Source: an uncultured Bacteroidales bacterium
GTDB taxonomy: Bacteria > Bacteroidota > Bacteroidia > Bacteroidales > UBA932
Length of the DNA stretch: 16,155 nucleotides
Direction: 5' to 3'
Assembly (NCBI GenBank): GCA_946415795.1
Contig: CAMKTW010000016.1
Coordinates: 1-16,155, forward strand
Positions 7,028 through 13,577 of the stretch are shown piece after piece. The notes under the pieces are model-generated. The model saw only the letters and a program-made list of their open reading frames with translations, did not search any database and was not told the DNA's origin. Numbering within the stretch: the first letter of the stretch is position 1; each line of letters starts with the position of its first letter. Both the position numbers and the translations under genes were made by a program.

Positions 7028-8302
7028 ATGGGAAACGTTAAAATTGCGGTGATAGGCCTGGGCTACGTCGGCCTCCCGCTGGCGAGACTTTTCTCAACCC
7101 GGTTTGAAACGGTGGGATATGATTTGAACACTCAACGCGTAGAGGCTTTGATGGCCGGACACGACGCAACTCTGGAAGTTCCTGATTCTCTTTTACAGGA
7201 AGCCATAGCAAAACACGGTTTCCGCTGCACTTCACGGTTGGATGACATTGCAGGGTGTAATTTCTATGTTGTTGCGGTACCCACCCCGGTGGACCGCAAC
7301 AATACCCCAGACCTGACACCTCTGCTGGGAGCATCCGAGACCGTGGGCAAGGTTATCTCAAAAGGGAACATTGTGGTATATGAGAGCACTGTATATCCGG
7401 GTGTAACCGAAGACGAGTGCATCCCTGTGATTGAGAGGGTATCCGGGCTTAAATTCAACGAAGATTTCTATGCTGGCTACAGTCCGGAACGCATCAATCC
7501 CGGAGATAAGGAGCATACTGTAGAGAATATCCTTAAAATTACATCGGGTTCTACTCCGGAGGCTGCGGATATCATAGACAAAGTCTATAATTCCGTGCTG
7601 AAGAACGGTACACACAAGGCACCTTCAATCAAGGTGGCAGAGGCCGCCAAGGTAATTGAGAACAGCCAGCGGGATATTAACATTGCCTTTGTCAATGAAC
7701 TGTCAAAGATATTTTCCCTGATGGGCATTGACACTAAGGATGTACTTGACGCCGCCGGTACCAAGTGGAACTTTATCAAGATGAGTCCCGGTCTGGTGGG
7801 CGGGCATTGCATCAGTGTAGATCCGTGTTATCTCGCCCACTGCGCCCAGCGCCTGGGATACAATCCGGAGATTATCCTCGCCGGCCGCAGGATGAACGAT
7901 GGAATGGGGGCTTATGTGGCCAACCAGACTGTAAAATTGATGCTCAAGAAGGGTATCCAGGTGCTGCACTCCCGTGTGATAATTATGGGGTTCACATTCA
8001 AGGAGAATTGTCCCGATGTGCGTAACACCAGGATCATTGACATATACCACGCGCTGCAGGAATACAATGTCAATATCACTATATATGACCCTTGGGCCAA
8101 CCCTGCGGTAGTGAAGAAGGAGTACGGCATCGATATAGTGAGCGAACTTCCAAGTGACCGTTTCGATTGCGCGATAGTGGCTGTCGGCCACCGTGAGTTC
8201 CGCAAACACGAGGTGGATATTGATGCTATCCTTAAGCCTGTGCATGTTATTTATGACGTCAAGGGCATTATGCCCCGCGAGATTATAGACGGGAGATTGT
8301 AA
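7028..8302 (+). CDS. tviB: UDP-N-acetylhexosamine 6-dehydrogenase (TviB/WbpO-like)
   Basis: A 424-residue NAD-dependent nucleotide-sugar dehydrogenase that oxidises C6 of UDP-GlcNAc (or UDP-GalNAc) twice to the uronic acid. The N-terminal Rossmann motif is IAVIGLGYVGLPLA (6-19). Other marks are VPTPVD (84-89), YESTVYPG (118-125), GYSPERINPGDKEH (150-163) and the catalytic Cys261 in GLVGGHCISVDPCYLA. The C-terminal NAD-binding lobe contains GFTFKENCPDVRNTR. The pattern resembles the TviB/WbpO/VipA branch more than Pseudomonas WbpA. With a WlbA-type and a WbpE-type enzyme next, the product is probably UDP-GlcNAcA, the substrate for C3 oxidation and amination. Gaps are 3 bp before and 2 bp after. 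The choice of GlcNAc over GalNAc is inferred from context. Confidence 0.92.
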   Translation: MGNVKIAVIGLGYVGLPLARLFSTRFETVGYDLNTQRVEALMAGHDATLEVPDSLLQEAIAKHGFRCTSRLDDIAGCNFYVVAVPTPVDRNNTPDLTPLLGASETVGKVISKGNIVVYESTVYPGVTEDECIPVIERVSGLKFNEDFYAGYSPERINPGDKEHTVENILKITSGSTPEAADIIDKVYNSVLKNGTHKAPSIKVAEAAKVIENSQRDINIAFVNELSKIFSLMGIDTKDVLDAAGTKWNFIKMSPGLVGGHCISVDPCYLAHCAQRLGYNPEIILAGRRMNDGMGAYVANQTVKLMLKKGIQVLHSRVIIMGFTFKENCPDVRNTRIIDIYHALQEYNVNITIYDPWANPAVVKKEYGIDIVSELPSDRFDCAIVAVGHREFRKHEVDIDAILKPVHVIYDVKGIMPREIIDGRL

Positions 8303-8304
8303 TT

Positions 8305-9285
8305 ATGGCAAATTTTGCATTGATAGGGGCGGCAGGCTATATCGCACCGCGCCATTTGAAAGCGATAGCGGACACGGGCAACAACCTTGTGGCCGCCTAT
8401 GACAAGTTTGACAGCGTGGGGAGACTGGACAGCTTCTTCCCGGAGTGTTCTTTCTTCACTGAACACGAGCAGTTTGACCGTTTCTGTTCCAAGGTCAAAG
8501 GGACCAAGGAGCAGATTGACTGGCTGAGTGTTTGTACTCCCAACTATACCCACGATGCGTTTATCCGATATGGATTGCGCCTGGGTGCAGATGTTATTTG
8601 CGAAAAACCGGTAGTACTGAATCCCTGGAACCTTGAGTCCCTTATGAGGGAAGAGGAGCAGACCGGGCACAAGGCATACAATATCCTGCAGTTGCGCCTT
8701 CACGACAGCATTGTTGCGCTCAAGAAAAGAATAGACGAAGGTCCCGCCGGCAAGATATATGATGTTGACCTGACCTACATAACTTCACGGGGCAAATGGT
8801 ATTACTCTTCCTGGAAGGGAAACAACCACAAGAGCGGTGGAGTGGCCACCAATATCGGTGTACATTTCTATGATATGCTGCAGTGGGTATTCGGACCTGT
8901 AGAGCAAAACATTGTGCACGTGATGAGTTTCGACCGGGTGGCCGGCTTCCTGTCTCTGAAGAAGGCAAGGGTACGCTACTTTCTGAGTATCAATGCAGAA
9001 TGCCTGCCGCCAAATGCAGTGCAGGGCGAGAAGAAGACATATCGTACCCTGAATATCGACGGTGACGAATTTGAATTCAGCGCCGGGTTCACCGAGCTTC
9101 ACACCAAGAGCTATATGAATATCCTCGCCGGCAAAGGTTTCCGCATCAGCGAGGCTCTCCCCTGCATCAGCATAGTTCACGATATCCGCAATGCACGTCC
9201 AATCGGCCTGGTGGGTGATTATCACCCCCTGGCGGCACTGCCGCCGGCAAAACATCCGTTCGGATGGGAAGATGTAAGGTATTAG
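8305..9285 (+). CDS. wlbA: UDP-GlcNAcA 3-dehydrogenase (WlbA/WbpB, Gfo/Idh/MocA family)
   Basis: A 326-residue oxidoreductase that closely resembles WlbA/WbpB. The N-terminus NFALIGAAGYIAPRHLKAI (3-21) and the segment NNLVAAYD (26-33) are hallmarks of this branch. CEKPVVLNPWN (99-109) carries the catalytic Lys101, and GVHFYD (185-190) holds the conserved histidine of the C-terminal domain. The known enzymes oxidise C3 of UDP-GlcNAcA with a tightly bound NAD(H); some use 2-oxoglutarate to regenerate it. They are paired with a PLP aminotransferase because the 3-keto product is unstable. Here that partner follows directly. The reading frames run so close (overlap or 11-bp gap, depending on the next start) that coupled synthesis is likely. 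Confidence 0.93.
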   Translation: MANFALIGAAGYIAPRHLKAIADTGNNLVAAYDKFDSVGRLDSFFPECSFFTEHEQFDRFCSKVKGTKEQIDWLSVCTPNYTHDAFIRYGLRLGADVICEKPVVLNPWNLESLMREEEQTGHKAYNILQLRLHDSIVALKKRIDEGPAGKIYDVDLTYITSRGKWYYSSWKGNNHKSGGVATNIGVHFYDMLQWVFGPVEQNIVHVMSFDRVAGFLSLKKARVRYFLSINAECLPPNAVQGEKKTYRTLNIDGDEFEFSAGFTELHTKSYMNILAGKGFRISEALPCISIVHDIRNARPIGLVGDYHPLAALPPAKHPFGWEDVRY

Positions 9286-9296
9286 ATTCTGACGGT

Positions 9297-10439
9297 ATGG
9301 CTGACAGTATCCAAATGGTTGATCTGCGTGGGCAGTACCTCAGAATAAAGGACGAGGTGGACAGCGCCGTTATGCGCGTCATCGACCAGACCGCATTTAT
9401 CGGCGGCCCTGCCGTCAAAGAGTTCGCCGCCCATCTTGAGGAATACCTCGGTGCACCCCACGTGATACCTTGTGCCAACGGCACTGATGCACTCCAGATC
9501 TCCTTGATGGCTCTTGACCTGAAGCCGGGTGACGAGGTTATCGTTCCCGCATTCACTTATGTGGCATCTGCCGAGGTTATCGGACTGCTGGGGCTTACGC
9601 CGGTGATGGTGGATGTGGATCCGCGCACCTTCAATATCTGCATTGACGCTTTGCCGGGAGCCCTTTCCGCACGCACGAAGGCCATTATTCCTGTGCATCT
9701 GTTCGGGCAGAGTTGCGATATGGAGCCGTTGCTTGCCTTTGCAAGAGAACATAACCTATACGTAATTGAGGACAATGCCCAAGCGATTGGTGCCGAATAT
9801 ACTTTCAGTGACGGGCGCCGGGCCAAGACCGGCACGATGGGGACAATAGGCTGCACCTCTTTTTTCCCATCAAAGAACCTGGGATGCTATGGCGACGGCG
9901 GGGCGATGATAACTTCTGATGACCAGCTTGCTGAGAAGTTGCGTATGATAGCCAATCACGGGCAGAGAGTGAAATATCACCACGATGTGATAGGCTGCAA
10001 CTCCAGGCTGGACACCCTGCAGGCCGCGGTGCTGGATATCAAACTCAGACATCTGGATGAATACTGCGCTGCCCGCGCTGCCGCAGCGGCATATTACACT
10101 GCCCGGTTTAAAGAGTTTGACCCGGAAGAGCGGTATCTCCAGGTTCCGGTCCAGAGTCCGTGCAGCACCCACGTCTATCACCAATTTACCATAAAAGTAA
10201 ACAGCGGCAGACGTGACGATCTGAAATCTTTTCTTGCTGAACGCGGTATTCCGAGTATGGTTTACTATCCGCTGCCGCTCCAGCATCAGGAGGCCTTCAA
10301 GCATATTACACGCTCTGCCGGTTCACTTGAGAATTCCAGCGAATGCTCCAGCTGCGTCTTGTCGCTGCCTATGCATACAGAACTCACCACAGCCATCCAG
10401 GACCGTATCATCGAGGCGGTCATCTCCTTTTTTCATTAG
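9297..10439 (+). CDS. wbpE: UDP-3-keto-GlcNAcA aminotransferase (WbpE/WlbC-like, DegT family)
   Basis: A PLP-dependent DegT/DnrJ aminotransferase of about 380 residues. The PLP lysine lies in SFFPSKNLGCYGDGGA (Lys193 from this start), with the upstream cofactor motif VIEDNAQAIGA. The block QMVDLRGQYLRIKDEVD is the usual beginning of WbpE/WlbC homologues. It should transfer an amino group from glutamate to C3 of the keto sugar made by the preceding WlbA-like enzyme, giving UDP-GlcNAc3NA. The frame is open back to an ATG at 9264, which would overlap wlbA by 22 bp. I prefer ATG 9297 because it begins near the family's conserved start and leaves an 11-bp gap; ATG 9315 is also possible. The acetyltransferase (WbpD/WlbB) that normally acts next is missing here. 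Confidence 0.92.
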   Translation: MADSIQMVDLRGQYLRIKDEVDSAVMRVIDQTAFIGGPAVKEFAAHLEEYLGAPHVIPCANGTDALQISLMALDLKPGDEVIVPAFTYVASAEVIGLLGLTPVMVDVDPRTFNICIDALPGALSARTKAIIPVHLFGQSCDMEPLLAFAREHNLYVIEDNAQAIGAEYTFSDGRRAKTGTMGTIGCTSFFPSKNLGCYGDGGAMITSDDQLAEKLRMIANHGQRVKYHHDVIGCNSRLDTLQAAVLDIKLRHLDEYCAARAAAAAYYTARFKEFDPEERYLQVPVQSPCSTHVYHQFTIKVNSGRRDDLKSFLAERGIPSMVYYPLPLQHQEAFKHITRSAGSLENSSECSSCVLSLPMHTELTTAIQDRIIEAVISFFH

Positions 10440-10441
10440 TA

Positions 10442-13393
10442 TTGGAGCGCACCGGGAAAGACAGTCTTCTTTTAACCGATTCCCTGCATCGGATGGCCTA
10501 CTGCACCGATGCATCGATTTATCGTGAGGTACCGGCGGCGGTAGCGTATCCTGCCGGCGAAAACGACATCGTCTGCCTCCTGGCTGAAGCCCGCCGGAGA
10601 AAGACGTTCATTATACCCAGGGCTGCCGGGACTTCCATTGCAGGGCAGGTTGTAGGGAGCGGCATCGTTGTCGATATCAAAGCTTGGAACCGAATAATCG
10701 AGATCGATACAGAAAAGCGCACTGCAAGGGTGCAGCCGGGCGTTGTCCGGGACGAACTCAACCTGGAACTGAAGCCATACGGACTTTTCTTCAGCCCGGA
10801 GACATCCACCAGCAACCGGTGCTGCATAGGCGGTATGTTTGGCAACAACTCCTGCGGCACACATTCATTGATTTACGGGAGCACCAGGGATCACGTAACA
10901 GCCTGCAGGGGGATATTGTCTGACGGCAGTGATTTTGATACTGAGCGTCTGGAAGAGCCGGGTTATATTGGACAACGACCGCTGCTGGAGAAGATTATCT
11001 CGCAGCTGGAAGTCTGGGCGGCAGATGCTCAGACCAGAAAACTGATCAGCGATAACTACCCCGACACATCCCTCAGGCGGCGCAGCTGCGGATACGCAAT
11101 TGACGAAGCACTGGAAGCTTTGCCCAATGGCCGGGGCGCCGCATTGTGCAAGCTGCTTGCCGGCAGCGAGGGAACGCTGGCCTTCATTTCTGAAATAACC
11201 CTTTCGCTTGATTCATTGCCACCCGCAGAGAAGATGGTGGTTTGCGCACACTGCAATTCACTGCAGGACAGCTTTCAGGCAAATCTTGTAGCTTTGAGAC
11301 ACCATCCTGCCGCAGTGGAGCTTATGGACGGGAAGATTCTTGAACTGAGCTACCAGAATCCGGAACAGAGACGCAATGCCGGCTTCATCTCCGGAATTCC
11401 GCAGGCCCTGCTGATAGCTGAATTCCGCGCCGGCACCCGTGCCGATGTCGATGCACTGGCAGAAGCTTTCGAGCGGGACGCCCTCGGATCCGGGCTGGTT
11501 TATGAATGCAGCCGTGTATATGGTTCTGATGTGGAAAAAGTCTGGGCATTGCGCAAAGCCGGGCTGGGGGTGCTTAGCGGTATGAAGGGAGATGCGAAGC
11601 CCGTGGGGGTGATTGAAGATACGGCAGTTGCCGCTGAGCGTCTTCCGGATTATATGAAAGACTTCCGAGCAATGCTGGAACGCCTGCATACCTCTTGTGT
11701 ATTCTACGGTCACATCAGTACCGGAGAGTTACATCTGAGGCCTATCATAAACATTAAGACTCAGGAAGGCAGGAGACTATTCCGCCAGATAGCAGAAGAG
11801 ACGGCGGCTCTTGTACGCAAGCACAAGGGAAGCCTCAGCGGAGAGCACGGCGACGGCCGCCTGCGCGGCGAATTCATTCCGCTGATGTATGGGGATGAGG
11901 TTTACTCCCTGATGCGGGATTTGAAGCGGTGCTGGGATCCTGACGGGTTGCTCAATATGGGCAAAATCATAGATTCGCCGCCGATGGACGAGTGGCTTAG
12001 GTTTGCCGCGGGACAGCACTACAGTGTTGAAGATTCCCTGCCCGGCGGCACGACCTGCTATAACTGGCGCGCGGATTTCGATGAATGCAAGGTTGAGGGG
12101 GCCAGCGGAGTACACTCTCAGGCACACGCCCTTATGTGCTCCATTGAGCAATGCAACGGAGCTGGAGCGTGTCTTAAATCACCGCGTATAGGCGGAACTA
12201 TGTGCCCTGCATATCAAGTATCCCGGGACGAGCTCAAATCCACACGCGCCCGGGCAAATATCCTCAGGGAAGTATTGACCCGGGAAAAGTCGCCCTTCTC
12301 TGTAACGGATATCTCAGAGGTTCTTGATTCGTGCCTGGCGTGCAAGGCTTGCAAGTCTGAGTGCCCTTCCAGTGTAGATATGGCACAGTTGCGCTCAGAG
12401 GTGCTGCAGCAGAAATATGACCGTCACGGCACACCGTTGCGCGCCTGGCTGGTAGCGCGGATGGCCATTGTTGAGTCCGTGGGTGCGGCCGTGCGCCCGC
12501 TGTACAACCTGTTTGCAAGATGGCGACCTGCAGAAACGCTTGTCAAGCGCATTGTCGGCTTTGCGGCAGAGCGCCACATCCCCACCTTGAGCCGGCACAG
12601 TATGAGGTATCTGGTGAGCCGGGAGTGCCGCCGCAGGTCGCCCACAGGACGTAAGGTTTATCTTTTTGCAGATGAATTCACCTCCCGCCAGGAGGCCGAA
12701 CTGGGTCTTGCTTTTGCAAGGCTGCTGATGCAATTGGGTTATTCTGTTGAGATTCCAAGACACGCAGAGAGCGGACGGGCCGCCTTTTCCAAGGGATGCC
12801 TGCATCTGGCAAAGAAACTGGCCGTGCGCAACGTGCGGCTGCTTTCCGGCAAGGTGAATGAAGAAACACCTCTCGTGGGGATAGAACCATCATGCATACT
12901 CTCTTTCCGCGACGAGTATCCCGATATTGTCCCCGCACAAATGCGCGACAAAGCAAAATCCCTGGCATCTTGCTGCCTTCTATTCGATGAATTCATACTC
13001 AGAGAAACAGCCTCCGGGCGCATCCCCAAGTCAGCTTTCAAGGCTTTGGATGCCGATATCTGGCTTCACGGCCACTGTCACCAGAAATCACTTGTCGGTA
13101 TCGGGAAGTGTACGGAGCTGCTGAGACTCATACCGGGAGCAAAAGTCAATGTCATTCCGTCCGGATGCTGCGGGATGGCGGGTTCATTCGGCTACGAAAA
13201 GGAGCATTATGCCACATCTATGGCCATCGGAGAGATGGTTCTGTTCCCGGCCGTGCGCAAGGCGGTTAAAAACTCCACACGAGAGGTAATCATTGCCGCC
13301 CCCGGCACCTCCTGCCGCCAGCAAATTTTCGACGGCACCGGAGTAAAAGCGGTGCATCCCATAGAAATCCTCTCCCGCTCCATCACAGACTAA
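10442..13393 (+). CDS. FAD/Fe-S D-2-hydroxyacid dehydrogenase (YdiJ / D-lactate dehydrogenase class)
   Basis: A large fused flavoprotein, 983 residues from the chosen start. It begins with a FAD-binding type 4 domain (RAAGTSIAGQ; later FGNNSCGTHSLIYGSTRDH). A FAD-oxidase C-terminal domain follows, with the HLRP and SGEHGDGRLRGEF motifs. Next come two Fe-S segments (CNGAGAC at 571-577 and CP at 588; CLACKACKSECP with Cys631, 634, 637, 641). It ends in a cysteine-rich CCG domain (HGHCHQ Cys879; SGCCG Cys909-910). This layout matches E. coli YdiJ and related quinone-linked D-lactate or D-2-hydroxyglutarate dehydrogenases; the substrate cannot be told. The frame is open back to ATG 10343, but that extension lies inside the aminotransferase gene and lacks family character. 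A TTG at 10442, 2 bp after that gene's stop, gives the expected N-terminus; ATG 10493 would cut into it. Confidence 0.88.
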   Translation: MERTGKDSLLLTDSLHRMAYCTDASIYREVPAAVAYPAGENDIVCLLAEARRRKTFIIPRAAGTSIAGQVVGSGIVVDIKAWNRIIEIDTEKRTARVQPGVVRDELNLELKPYGLFFSPETSTSNRCCIGGMFGNNSCGTHSLIYGSTRDHVTACRGILSDGSDFDTERLEEPGYIGQRPLLEKIISQLEVWAADAQTRKLISDNYPDTSLRRRSCGYAIDEALEALPNGRGAALCKLLAGSEGTLAFISEITLSLDSLPPAEKMVVCAHCNSLQDSFQANLVALRHHPAAVELMDGKILELSYQNPEQRRNAGFISGIPQALLIAEFRAGTRADVDALAEAFERDALGSGLVYECSRVYGSDVEKVWALRKAGLGVLSGMKGDAKPVGVIEDTAVAAERLPDYMKDFRAMLERLHTSCVFYGHISTGELHLRPIINIKTQEGRRLFRQIAEETAALVRKHKGSLSGEHGDGRLRGEFIPLMYGDEVYSLMRDLKRCWDPDGLLNMGKIIDSPPMDEWLRFAAGQHYSVEDSLPGGTTCYNWRADFDECKVEGASGVHSQAHALMCSIEQCNGAGACLKSPRIGGTMCPAYQVSRDELKSTRARANILREVLTREKSPFSVTDISEVLDSCLACKACKSECPSSVDMAQLRSEVLQQKYDRHGTPLRAWLVARMAIVESVGAAVRPLYNLFARWRPAETLVKRIVGFAAERHIPTLSRHSMRYLVSRECRRRSPTGRKVYLFADEFTSRQEAELGLAFARLLMQLGYSVEIPRHAESGRAAFSKGCLHLAKKLAVRNVRLLSGKVNEETPLVGIEPSCILSFRDEYPDIVPAQMRDKAKSLASCCLLFDEFILRETASGRIPKSAFKALDADIWLHGHCHQKSLVGIGKCTELLRLIPGAKVNVIPSGCCGMAGSFGYEKEHYATSMAIGEMVLFPAVRKAVKNSTREVIIAAPGTSCRQQIFDGTGVKAVHPIEILSRSITD

Positions 13394-13403
13394 TCCAGTG
13401 CCC

Positions 13404-13451
13404 GGCACCACAAAAAAAGACCTGTGAAATCAGGTCTTTTTTTGTGGTGCC
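13404..13451. terminator. Bidirectional intrinsic terminator with 21-bp perfect arms
   Basis: Arms at 13404-13424 and 13431-13451 are perfect reverse complements (21 bp) around a 6-base loop. Each arm has a GACCTG core next to a seven-base A or T run, so a U-tract follows the hairpin in both directions. It sits between the convergent dehydrogenase gene (ends 13393) and the minus-strand tRNA (3' end 13445) and can stop both transcripts. Unusually, the pairing continues eight bases beyond the T-run and takes in the tRNA's 3' acceptor strand. Confidence 0.9.
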
Positions 13452-13517
13452 ACCGGGAATTGAACCAGGGACACAAGGATTTTCAGTCCTTTGCTCTACC
13501 AACTGAGCTATGGCACC
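13445..13517 (-). tRNA. trnF: tRNA-Phe (GAA)
   Basis: A 73-nt cloverleaf read on the minus strand. The acceptor stem GGTGCCA pairs fully with TGGCACC, the D stem is GCTC/GAGC, and the anticodon arm AAGGA-CTGAAAA-TCCTT has anticodon GAA at 13482-13484 (plus coordinates). The variable loop is GTGTC, the T loop TTCAATT and the discriminator A. CCA is not encoded; the base after A73 begins CAAAA. The T stem CCTGG/CCCGG has a T-C mismatch at its middle pair (plus positions 13467 and 13455). All other stems are intact, so I regard it as functional. It has its own promoter and terminator. Confidence 0.95.
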
Positions 13518-13522
13518 ATTGG

Positions 13523-13563
13523 TTTGGGGATGCAAAGGTATAAAAACTTTTTGCATCTCCAAA
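13523..13563. repeat. 14-bp inverted repeat enclosing the tRNA-Phe promoter
   Basis: The arms TTTGGGGATGCAAA (13523-13536) and TTTGCATCTCCAAA (13550-13563) are reverse complements at 13 of 14 positions, with a 13-bp spacer. The one mismatch would be a G-U wobble in plus-strand RNA. The repeat spans the promoter from the -33 box to just past the -7 box. It may be an operator for a dimeric regulator, or a hairpin at the 3' end of the mltD-like transcript, although no T-run follows it. Confidence 0.75.
13533..13563 (-). promoter_or_regulatory. Promoter of tRNA-Phe (Bacteroidota -33/-7 consensus)
   Basis: On the minus strand a TTTG box (13560-13563) is followed by 19 bp and then TACCTTTG (13533-13540). 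This is an exact match to the primary sigma-factor consensus TTTG-N19-21-TAnnTTTG known from Bacteroidota. The -7 box ends 15 bp before the tRNA 5' end, giving a leader of only several bases. Confidence 0.88.
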
Positions 13564-13577
13564 TATATTGCACTCAA

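Noticed and set aside
7703..8245. Long minus-strand open frame (180 codons) inside the TviB-like gene
   Set aside because: It lies fully antisense to a well-conserved enzyme, shows no recognisable domain, and is explained by codon bias of the real gene.
9264..9296. Upstream ATG for the WbpE-like gene
   Set aside because: It adds eleven residues (MGRCKVLDSDG) before the family's usual start and overlaps wlbA by 22 bp. It is possible but less likely than ATG 9297.
8251..9752. Minus-strand open frames of about 150 codons opposite wlbA and wbpE
   Set aside because: They have no domain character, overlap each other, and lie on the wrong strand within a gapless operon; they are shadows of the coding strand.
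10343..10441. N-terminal extension of the FAD/Fe-S dehydrogenase from ATG 10343
   Set aside because: It would lie 97 bp inside the aminotransferase gene and encodes His/Tyr-rich sequence unlike the family; TTG 10442 gives the expected N-terminus.
13404..13451. Duplicate of the tRNA 3' end as an integration attachment site
   Set aside because: The copy is inverted, only a few bases long beyond the terminator, and no integrase gene is near; attachment sites would be longer direct repeats.
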